From positions 2,817,501 through 2,881,500 of the forward strand of contig NC_092878.1 of assembly GCF_028372415.1 (NCBI RefSeq): a DNA stretch of 64,000 bases, in the 5' to 3' direction. This DNA is from Notamacropus eugenii. Taxonomy: Eukaryota > Chordata > Mammalia > Diprotodontia > Macropodidae. Shown here piece by piece: positions 11,849 to 20,283 of the stretch (positions within the stretch are counted from its first letter, which is position 1; every line of letters starts with the position of its first letter). The position numbers and the translations under genes were made by a program. The notes under the pieces are model-generated. The model saw nothing but the letters and a program-made list of their open reading frames with translations. It had not been told where the DNA came from and did no database searches.

Positions 11849-13595
11849 AAATAAAAATCTTTATTGCCATTTTTAAGGCCTAGAAGTTCAGGGAGCTGTT
11901 TGGTGTTATAGCTATTATGGAGCAGGTCTAGGACTCAAATGAGTCTCCAGACTCCTAGGATAGTGTTCTTCCCATGATTTCATGCATTCGCCAAGACCAA
12001 TTTGGATGAGATATATAAGGTGGATATATGACTGCCCTGGACCATCCAAGTTCCATCTGCTTTAACTACTTCATTCCCCAATCCTTCCTGCTTTGGTCTC
12101 ATTCCCTTCCTCTTCTCAGCCCCAGCTTGCTCATCATTTTTAAACTTAAGAGCTAGCCAGCCTGGGGGCTGCAAACCACTGCCATGATGTTGACAGCACT
12201 GTGCTGGTAGGGTTAGAATCATCAAGGAAGATGAGACCTGAGGTCTTAGGTGGCGAGGATGCCTGGGGCTAGAAAGAATGACCTAGGAATGTGGCTGGCT
12301 CTAGTAAGAGGGCTGAACACTCACAGACTCAAGGAGTAAATGATTCAAACAGAATGACAAATATTCCATAGCCAGTCCTGAGGCAGCAGAAGAGAGAAGG
12401 GAAACACCCAATCTTTAAACCCTAATTTTGAGTGGGTCTACATAAGATAAAGACCAGCCACTATGAAAGGGGGAGGGAATCATTGCTGCCCATCCCTTGG
12501 CTTCTTGGGGGCCTTGCTCATCCCACAGAATTTCACTAATTTCTCATTAAGTTGAGTTTCAGTTTCCACTTAAGTTGAAGTTACTTACTTTAAGTAAGCT
12601 AATTTAAGTTGAGATTCTCTTAAGAAACTTCACTAATTCTGGAAGAAACCTTAGAGATCATTCAGTCCAACCACCTCAGTCTTAAAAATGAGGAAAGTGA
12701 AGTGCAAAGAGTAAGAAGGAAAGTGGAGGTTAATAAATGGAATATTGGCTCTGGGGATTCTGCACCCAAGAGCCCAGCTTTGTCTCTCTTTGCAGAGAGA
12801 GATTATTTTTCTTTAATGATAATCTTGTGCATGTTCATACAAAACCAAAATAAACTTCTCCCCCACCCCCAATGAAACCAAAACCAAAACCAACCAATGG
12901 TACTCTCTGAGTTATACCATCAACACCAGTAAGACTGTAGGTGAAGACATTTGCTTGAACAGGCACGACATCCATCTTCCCCACTATGATACCATAGATT
13001 TCTTTGTCTCCTGACCTTTAATTATAAGGAAGTTCCAGTCTGCTAAGGATGTCAGAAAGACATGGATTCAAGTTCTGCTTCTAACACCTACCACCTCCAT
13101 GACCCTTTAACTTTGATTGACCACATTGCTTAAATCAATGGAGTGGATTTTTAAAAAGTTTCCTCCAAGATGGGTCAAGGCTTTAGTTGGAAAGGACTTC
13201 AACCAGTATTGGTGTGTGGTCACACTGTATTTGCTACATGGATTTTAATCTTCCATGTAATATGTTCTCAAGTATATGTTCCAATTTTATCCATTTCTCT
13301 TCAGCCACTGGATTCTATTATACTTGAAAACTTCCTGGACAAGGCTCTAAGTTTACCAAGTATTGACGAATTTACCTACTATCTTAGTGTTGTTAAGTGC
13401 TTTGAAAGCATTAAAGAGCTGTCTGTAGAAATGCAAGCTACTTATTAAAATTACTTTTATCATGATCATCATTTGAGGTAGGGAAAATAATCCCAAATAT
13501 GATTTGACTGGATGATACCCTGTTGTCAATCATACCCTGCAGAAAGGCAGAATAGTAATGTTTGTAGAGGCCCTCAAAAAATTGAAATAATTAGC
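11842..13595. other. Mostly unassigned intron sequence
   Basis: A MIR-like fragment ('GAAACCTTAGAGATCATTCA', 'AAAAATGAGGAAAGTGAAG') lies at about 12620-12720. Just before it, 12545-12625 contains several spaced copies of TAAGTTGA. A 92-codon open frame at 13170-13448 ends in a SINE-like tail and is not supported as a gene. Confidence 0.4.
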
Positions 13596-13599
13596 TTCT

Positions 13600-13755
13600 G
13601 TTCTATCATTATCCCCATTTTACAGATGAAAAAAAAGAGGTTAGAAGAGGTTAAGGGACTTGTTTAGGGGCACACAGATAGTAAGTGTCTAATGCAGGAT
13701 TCATACTCAAATTTTTTTGACTCCCAAATTCAACACTCCATTGTACTACCAGTTC
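13600..13755 (-). repeat. MIR-like CORE-SINE
   Basis: 'ATCCCCATTTTACAGATGAA', 'GAGGTTAAGGGACTTG', 'GGCACACAGATAGTAAGTG' and 'CACTCCATTGTACTACC' follow the reverse-strand MIR order. Confidence 0.8.
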
Positions 13756-13784
13756 TTCCATAGTGTAAGTCTAACACTCTATGC

Positions 13785-13828
13785 TGGGGTGGGGAACATG
13801 TGACCTTGAGGCAGATTCCCCACCCCTG
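13785..13828. mobile_element. 44-bp hAT-like MITE reduced to its two ends
   Basis: 'TGGGGTGGGGAACATGTGAC' and 'CAGATTCCCCACCCCTG' form near-perfect inverted ends around about ten bases. The flanks CTCTATGC (13777-13784) and CTCTATTC (13829-13836) match at 7 of 8 positions, as expected for an 8-bp hAT duplication. The larger relative is at 46507-46715. Confidence 0.65.
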
Positions 13829-13839
13829 CTCTATTCACT

Positions 13840-14954
13840 ATGATACCTAGCAGAACTCCTTGTGAGGATAGAAGGCAAAAAGGAAAAGAAGGAGAACCAA
13901 CTAAAAATACCATGAGAAATTTGAGGAAAGAAACAGTATAGTGCAGTAGCCAGCTCAGACCAACTCAGAAGAGTTGATTGTTAAATGTATGGTGTAAGCA
14001 TTTACACCTTGAAAATTGTCAAATTGGGGCTTGATTTTTTTTTGTGGCTGATTATATCTAGGGTCTATACTAGGAAAGTGGTGCAACGCAGATTAGATTT
14101 GTAAGTATGTCAAGCATGCTATTTTTTTGGAGAGCTGATTGTTAAACATTTACAGTACAGCACAGTAGAGGTCACTTTCACTTTCAAAGAGAGAGGTGGG
14201 TAGGGGAGGCAATCAGTAGAAGTTAAGATAGATGTTAACCTAATCAAAGCATCATTGTTTGTTTTTATTCCAGCCTAAGCAGAATTATAAGGAAATTTAA
14301 GGGGCTATTCCTGTCCAGCTGATCCATTCAACTAGAAAGACTTTTCATTATAAAGGAGTGAAAGAATCAGTTTGAATGTATAACCAAGTGTGAAAGTATA
14401 GCTAAAAGAATGACTAAAAATGCATGATCTGAATACAAATGCAATCAAGTGAAAATGAGAAGTCACTTAAGACAAAGGGAGCTGTCAAGATAACAAAGTT
14501 TCTACTTGCCAGACCAACTAGCCTCAAAGACACAATTAAAAACAGGAAAATAGAGCAAATGAGAAGCCTGCTATACTAGGGAGGGAGTACTAAAGGAAAC
14601 TCCTATCTTAACCTAAGGCACTTGGCTTCCCAGAGTCAAATAGGCTTAATGAAAGTGAGTGAGTGTAGAAGTATAAACGGTATAATCTGGGGACCAGCCC
14701 TGTTGGAAGATGCCCAAGCTCCATGTGGAAGTTGCCTTTTGGCCCAAAGCTCATTTTGATGTTCCTCATCGCTATTTCCGGGGCCCCGCTAACACACAAT
14801 TTCTACACAGTTCTGATCATAACATTCAATAAAATCTTTATCTTCATATATGAAGTTAATGGTCTTCAATGTCCAACTGCTTCCTCCATTTCTCTACCTG
14901 AAAGTCTAGCTGACACATCAAACTCAAATCATCCAAAAGAAAATTTGACTTGAT
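13840..14954. other. Unassigned intron sequence
   Basis: No repeat or coding feature recognised. Short open frames near 14608-14953 lack any family similarity. Confidence 0.35.
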
Positions 14955-15905
14955 CGCTTTTCCCCTAAACCTCCTCCTCTTCCTCTAATCTCTCCTATTT
15001 CTGTTAGGGTCAGGAGAATTCTTTCAGTGATCCAGGTTTGACTCCTCTCTGCTTTCCCCTATAAACAATTAGTTGGTTACTAGGTCTATCTCCACATCTC
15101 TCCTATGTGACCTCTTCCCCATATCACTTTTATCACCTAAGTAAGACAGACTTTGAAACACTCTATAAATATGAGTTATCATTAGTGTTATTAACCAACT
15201 ACAAATTCCTCTGTTTGGCATTCAAAATCTGGTTCCTTCTACCTTTCTGAAGTTCTTACAGACTGATACATACAACTTTCCCACATGATACATACAACTC
15301 AGCCATAATGGCATCCTTACTGATAATCATTCTCCATGTCCTCTCACCATGCCTTTGCACTGGCTGTCCCCTACACGTGAAATGTATTCCCTTCTCAACT
15401 CTACTTCTTGGAATCCCTGATCTCCTTCAAGACTTGACTTGGGAGTTACCTTGTACATGAAGCTCTTCCTGATTCCCACCCCACCAGCCTCAAGCTGCTA
15501 ATTCCCATGTATTTGTTTTGTGTATTTTCTATATTTTTGTTGTAGAGTTGTTTTCAGTTGTGCCTGACTCTGGGTGCCCCCATTTGGGGTTTTCTTGGCA
15601 GAGATACTGGAGTGATTTGCCATTTCCTTCTCGAGCTCATTTTGCAGAGAAGGAAAGCAAGGTAAACTGTGTTAAGAGACTTCTCCAGGGTCATACAGCT
15701 AGAAAGCAAGTGTCTGAGGCCAGATTTGAATGCAATAAGAGGAATCTCTGACTCCAAGCCCAGCACTCTATCCTTTGCTCCACCTAGCTACCCTATATAT
15801 TCTATACATAGTTTTATAAACTTACTGTGCACATATCTCCCCATTAGTAAGCTCCTTGTCTTAGCACAGTTCTAGGTACACGGTGGGCATTTAATAAATG
15901 CTTAT
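14955..15905 (+). mobile_element. L2 LINE 3' region, split by a SINE
   Basis: Left part: 'TTTGGCATTCAAAATCTGGT', 'CCATGCCTTTGCACTGGCTG', 'TCCTTCAAGACTTGACTTGG'. After the SINE at 15540-15796 it resumes with 'CTCCCCATTAGTAAGCTCCT' and 'TTAATAAATGCTTATTCTTA'. This is the classic L2 ORF2 end and tail. Confidence 0.8.
15540..15796 (-). repeat. tRNA-derived marsupial SINE
   Basis: Reverse orientation: 'CCATTTGGGGTTTTCTTGGC', 'AGATACTGGAGTGATTTGCC', 'GGTCATACAGCTAG' and 'TCCACCTAGCTACCC'. It is inserted in the L2 element, so it is the younger of the two. Confidence 0.9.
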
Positions 15906-16105
15906 TCTTAGAATCTTAGACTTTAGACCTGGAAGGGACCTTTGAAGTCATTAAGTCTAACCTCCTGATGTTGCAGATGAGAAAACTAAAATCAGAGTTT
16001 AGTGACATGACCATGGTCACACAGCTGGTAAATATGTGAGGTGAGATTTGAACTCAGGTCTTGACTCTTTAGTCAAACTCTGTTTGACTAAACTATTCTC
16101 TACTT
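15905..16105 (-). repeat. MIR-like CORE-SINE
   Basis: 'ACCTGGAAGGGACCTTTGAA', 'GTTGCAGATGAGAAAACTAA', 'GGTCACACAGCTGGTAAATA' and 'GATTTGAACTCAGGTCTTGA'. Confidence 0.8.
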
Positions 16106-16171
16106 CTAATTGGCCTCTCTGCTTCCAGGCTCTTCATGTTATCCTTTACACAGCTGTCAAAATAATCGTCC

Positions 16172-16794
16172 TGTTGGGGGTGTAAGCTCAGTTCCGTGTG
16201 GACAGTCTCGGACGGGTAAAGGTGAGGACTTCTAAAACCTTAGTGTTCTCATGAGGCCCCCCAGGAAACAGCAGGGAATTGAGGAGTGAGATCTCGTGTA
16301 TTTCTGCCTCTTCCCGTGAGAACGTGATGGGAGAGAGCATCCCCGCCCTCGAGACTGGCCCGGATCTGGGCACACCTATTGTTATCTAACAGGCACGGTA
16401 TTCAGGTGCAAACTATGCGGCAAGAGAGCTTAAGTAGGGCCAGGAAAGCCCGAAGGCGCTCTTAGCGCGGGAGGGGCCCTTACAGGACAGAAGGCGCCTC
16501 TTCCCTTTTCCTCTCTTCGCTCTTCCCTCTCTCCTTTCTTCTCTCTCCCCTCTCTCCCCACTTCCACTTCTGCTTTCATTCTCTTACTGTAAGATCTTTG
16601 CCTCCTTGGGAGATTTCTCTCTCTCTCCTAAGGAAGAGTTCCCCCTGCACATGTAACCAGGACCCTGAATAAAGCCTAACCCTTGTTCGACTCCGGAAAG
16701 TCTCTTCTCTCATACGTTTATCTGGTTTGGCCAGCCAAAGACCTACGATAGGTAAGGTAAGACTCGGGTAGCCCTCAGGCCTCTAGGCCTGGCA
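16172..16794 (+). mobile_element. Solo LTR of an endogenous retrovirus
   Basis: A 623-bp unit starts TGTTGG and ends GGCA. It is bracketed by the exact 6-bp direct repeat TCGTCC (16166-16171 and 16795-16800). It contains AATAAA at 16668-16673, a pyrimidine-rich block (16498-16560) upstream of that signal, and many retained CpGs, unlike the surrounding intron. No internal retroviral sequence adjoins it, so it is a solo LTR left by LTR-LTR recombination. A 6-bp duplication favours a betaretrovirus-like (class II) origin, which is an inference. It interrupts an older L2. Confidence 0.85.
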
Positions 16795-16800
16795 TCGTCC

Positions 16801-17500
16801 TAATGTACAATCCTGACCATGTCACTCTCCTGTTGAAAAAGAGCTTGTGGCTCTTAATTAGGCAATAGGGGTAAAATCTGAAACCTGGAATTTCCCAATT
16901 AGTTTGTATTTATGCTCCATATATTTTTGAGGGCAGGGACCATTTTACTATTGTCTTTGTCAGAGTCTGACACATAGTAGATGTTTGATAGATCCTTGGT
17001 GAATTAAATTAAACTAGCCTGTCATCAAGGCCCACCACAACGTGGCTCTAACCTGCTTTATTTCATATCGTTACCCTTCATGCACTGTAGGTTCCTGACA
17101 AACCAGGCTATTCACTCTTCATGGAACTCGATATGCTACTTCCTGCCTCCAGACTTCTGTACATACTGAGCTCTGGTTGTAGAATACACTCCCTCCTTTT
17201 TGCCTTTCAGAATATTGATCTTCTTTTCCTGATTCAAATCAGGTGCTACCTCTTTCATGTAGGCTTCCCTAGTGGTCCAATTGCAAAGTGTTCTCTCCCT
17301 CTTTCCCTCTTGGAATACTTCCATGGTAGAGAGTCTCAATCACTCCTAGCTTATCTGTGCACAAGTCATATATTCCTCCCCTCTCCCATCCAAGCTCCAA
17401 ACTCCCTAAGGGCTGCAATTGTTTAGTCTTTGCACCCCCAACATGTAGCACAGTTCCCGCAGGAAGCAAGCGCTTAATATATGAATGTGGAATTGTCCAA
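16801..17500 (+). mobile_element. L2 LINE fragments
   Basis: 16801-17010 continues the L2 cut by the LTR ('CTGACCATGTCACTCTCCTG', 'GAGGGCAGGGACCATTTTAC', 'GACACATAGTAGATGTTTGA'). A second L2 piece runs from 17015 ('GCCTGTCATCAAGGCCCACC') to about 17500 with the tail 'CACAGTTCCCGCAGGAAGCA'. Confidence 0.7.
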
Positions 17501-17704
17501 AGGTTCCAATGGATCTGTGATCCAGTTGGTTCCCACGTTTCCCCTGAACAATATCAATGACAAATGTTCTGTGCCTGCCCAAGCTAGGTTTCCTGTTCAC
17601 ATTTTACCACAAATTCACTCCAGAAGGTCCACCCACTGCGTTGGGAGGGTTTCCTGGCTATCTCCGAATAGCAGAGTGTAGCAGAGGAGTACTCTGACTT
17701 TCAA
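17501..17704. other. Unassigned short interval
   Basis: Nothing recognised between the two L2 blocks. Confidence 0.35.
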
Positions 17705-18175
17705 CAGCTAGGATAATACATAAACTCTTCTGTTTGGTGTTTAAAGCTCTTTTCAACCTGGATCTTTCCTATCTTCCTAGTCTTACTCTTTATTCACTCT
17801 ATGTAGTCTATGACCCAGGGACAGTGGCTTACTTGCTACCTCTTGTACATAATTCTACCTCCTCTTTTTGCATCTTTTTACTGCCTGGCTCCCAAACTGA
17901 ATGGCGTAGCTCCTCTCAAAATCTCTGTTTTCCTTCAAGACCACCTTACGCACAAAGGCCTTTCCCTTGTCCTCCCTGCTGTAAGAACCTTGAATTCTGG
18001 GATTACCTCCTATGTATTACTCTATACAGTTCTTTTAAGAACCTAGTTATTCTCTTGTTATCTCCCCATTAGAATGTGAGTTTCTTGGGAGCAGAAACTT
18101 TTGCCTTTGTATTTCTAAAGACCAGCACGTGGCAAATGCTCGTGGACTATTATCTCTACCTGCCCATTTCAGATG
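17705..18175 (+). mobile_element. L2 LINE 3' region
   Basis: 'GGTGTTTAAAGCTCTTTTCA', 'TCCTTCAAGACCACCTTACG', 'CCATTAGAATGTGAGTTTCT' and 'CACGTGGCAAATGCT' follow the L2 consensus order. Open frames here (112 and 78 codons) are L2 relics, not genes. Confidence 0.75.
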
Positions 18176-18274
18176 GAGATACAGAGGAGTCTGGCTCTGC
18201 ACCAATACTCCATTTCCCTGCACACTGTCCTGTAATACTCATGCACAATCCATTATAATATCTGGATCCCAGCC

Positions 18275-18540
18275 CCTAAAGTCTGTATTCATTCATTCAA
18301 CAAATATTAAGTGCTCAGATTTATGCCAGGCATTGTGGGAGGTCCTGGAAATACAAGGAAAGGCAAAAGCAGTCTTTGTCCTTAGGGCAGAAGGAAATGA
18401 CATAAACAGATAAGAAAATACAAAATACATACAAGGAATTTAAGGAGGGGGAAGGAGCTAGCTACTAGAGGAATCAGGCTAGGCATGGTTGTGGAGATGG
18501 CACTTGAGCTGAGCCTTCTGGAGATTCTCAGAGGCAAATT
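18275..18540 (+). repeat. Ancient mammalian interspersed repeat, 5' part
   Basis: 'CATTCAACAAATATTAAGTG', 'TATGCCAGGCATTGTGGGAG', 'TACAAGGAAAGGCAAAAGCA' and 'GGCACTTGAGCTGAGCCTTC'. Same family as 26285 and 63360. It lies within 140 bases of the exon 1 splice donor. Confidence 0.65.
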
Positions 18541-18673
18541 CTGCCCCTCTTTCCCTCCCGCCTCTCAAAGCGGATGCTTTTCTATACCCTCATCGGATCT
18601 ACGCTGGGGAGGGAGGAACGTCGGCGGGAGGAAGCGGGGGCAGTGTGGTGGCTGGATTCCTGGTTGGGGCAGC

Positions 18674-18682
18674 ACTCACCCG
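18674..18682 (-). other. SLC27A2: Splice donor of SLC27A2 exon 1
   Basis: On the minus strand the exon ends CCGG and the intron begins GTGAGT (first intron base 18679), a consensus U2 donor. The coding phase after the exon is 1, consistent with a split glutamate codon at this point in the family. Confidence 0.9.
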
Positions 18683-19154
18683 GAGAGGACAGCAGCACTT
18701 TGGCCCCGCTGCACTGGAAGCAATGTAAGAGGGACTTGGACCGAATGTTGTAGTTGAGGCAGGCCATGGGACAGCCCAGCTTGGCCAGCCCCAGCCACAG
18801 CCACACGTAGGCCGGTTCGTTGCCCAGAAAGAGGGCGACGCAGTCTCCCTGGCGAAGGCCGAGGCGGTGGAGCGCCCGCGCCACCTGGTTGCTCCGCCGG
18901 TCCACCTGCGCGTAGGACAGCGTCTCCTCCTGGAAGAGCAGGAAGGGCTTGTCGGGGGTCCGCCGCGCCCGCTCCGAGAAGGCGCTCAGGATGGTGCGCA
19001 CCGGCCGGCGGCGGGAGTAGCTGCGGATCCTCCGGACCACCCCGGCCACCGTCAGGAAGTAGCTGGTGTCCTGGAAGAAGTAGGGGCAGCAGAAATTCAG
19101 CAGCAGCGGCAGCAGCAGCAGCCCCGCCACGGCCGTGTAGATGGCGGGGAGCAT
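18680..19154 (-). CDS. SLC27A2: Solute carrier 27A2 (FATP2/VLCS), coding exon 1
   Basis: The exon encodes the first 158 residues plus one base of the next codon. The protein is an ER/peroxisome and plasma-membrane acyl-CoA synthetase that activates long and very-long-chain fatty acids and bile acids and helps fatty acid uptake. Visible features: hydrophobic N-terminal anchor (residues 4-20, leucine-rich), 'FCCPYFFQD' (21-29), '[10 protein letters not shown]' (65-74), '[15 protein letters not shown]' (81-95), '[17 protein letters not shown]' (112-128) and '[16 protein letters not shown]' (131-146). These agree closely with mammalian FATP2 as I know it, better than with other SLC27 members. The start ATG (19152-19154) has G at -3 and is the family start, although the frame stays open 80 codons further upstream. 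The AMP-binding P-loop (IYTSGTTG) belongs to later exons that are not in view. Confidence 0.95.
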
Positions 19155-19620
19155 GGCGGTGGCGATGCCCCCTGTCCCCGAAAGGGCAGCGGGCGAACTC
19201 CGGGCGTGCAGCGCGACGCTAGGGCGGGCGAGCTCCGGGAGCTGGGTGGCGGGCGCGCGGTGCAGGGGCGGGCAGACTAGGGGACGAGCCCTCGGAGACC
19301 AGCGGCGGGGAGGTCGGGGCACCTTCTGGGGGCACCTCCTGGGGCGCCTTCGGGAAGAAGGATGAGACCCGGGAGCGGAGGGAGCAGATGCCAAGCCGGT
19401 GGCAGATGACAGAGGGGCGAGGCCGGCGGCGTTTTAGGCACACTGGGCTGGGGGTGGGGGTGGGAAGGTGGAGCTCCTCGGCCCTCGGGGCGACCCGCTG
19501 GGATTGAGTGCGCCGCAAGCCCCGCCCAGCCGGTGGGGCAGGCGGCTACCCAGCTCCGGCTCCGGGATGCCGCTGGGCCCCTGCGTCTAGAGCACCCTCC
19601 GGCCCTGATCTGGGAGGGGA

Positions 19621-20270
19621 AGCCTGGTGCTTCTGGGGGCTTCGTTGGCATCCTTCCCCAGCAGCGAGCGCTTTCTCTTCAGCGGGCACTGTGATCTTGT
19701 ACCCACCTCTTTCCCAGGAGCCTTGTCTCTCACCTCTCCCTTTATTGGAAGCTTTTCTTCTCAGTCTCCCCAATTCCTAAGGGCGCCTTCTTTGCCTGAG
19801 TCCATGCACAAAGTAGCCCGAGTAATTTCTAACGATGCCAGGCAGTGTCTGACAGTCACAGCATCTGGCAGGCCACGGTGGCTAAGCTGCGCTGCATGCA
19901 GTCCAGTCAGCAAACCCTGTCCATGCGGTCAGAACCTGGGCACCGTCTTGCCGCAGGTACCGCTGAGCTGGCCAGAAATTCTTACCTCTTTATTTCACGA
20001 AGGCTCCAGGATTTGGCTACTGAGGATGCAGTTCAATCTTTCTGAAGTCTCTTTGTTGTTCCCAAACTCCGGCTACGTTACCTTGCCAACTGTTCCTCTT
20101 TCAATGACTTTGGCAATACTTCCCCGCCACTCCCAGCCGCCCAGCCTAGAACCGTCCTAGTACACAATGGCCATTCAGTAAATGCTCTTTATTGACAACA
20201 GCTTCTCAATAGCGATCACCATGGAATATTGTTGGAACTTCACTAGCCTCAGGGAATTTCCCTCTTTCTT
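19621..20270. other. 5' flank of SLC27A2, unassigned
   Basis: Moderately GC-rich flank with open frames on both strands that look like composition effects. No repeat was recognised until the HAL1 insertion at 20271. Confidence 0.45.
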
Positions 20271-20283
20271 TGACCTTCCTTTT

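Larger units (their letters stand above)
18590..19620 (-). promoter_or_regulatory. SLC27A2: CpG island and promoter region of SLC27A2
   Basis: This is the only long GC- and CpG-rich block in the window apart from the LTR. It covers exon 1 and about 450 bases upstream. It contains an Sp1-type CCCCGCCC at about 19518 and a G-rich run (19446-19466). No TATA box was seen at an obvious place. A housekeeping-style CpG-island promoter with dispersed starts is the likely mode; the start site cannot be placed from sequence. Confidence 0.8.

Noticed and set aside
13170-13448. 92-codon plus-strand frame with protein-like composition
   Set aside because: Its end runs into a SINE-type tail ('AAGTGCTTTGAAAGCATTAA'). 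It has no splice context or known domain.
18867-19280. 137-codon plus-strand open frame in the CpG island, as a divergent gene
   Set aside because: It is the antisense shadow of SLC27A2 exon 1. Its Arg/Gln/Gly-rich composition follows from GC content and it matches no family.
18582-19394. A 270-codon minus-strand open frame as one complete protein
   Set aside because: The real exon ends at the GTGAGT donor at 18679; the last 32 codons are intron. The first 80 codons precede the family start and look like CpG-island 5' UTR.
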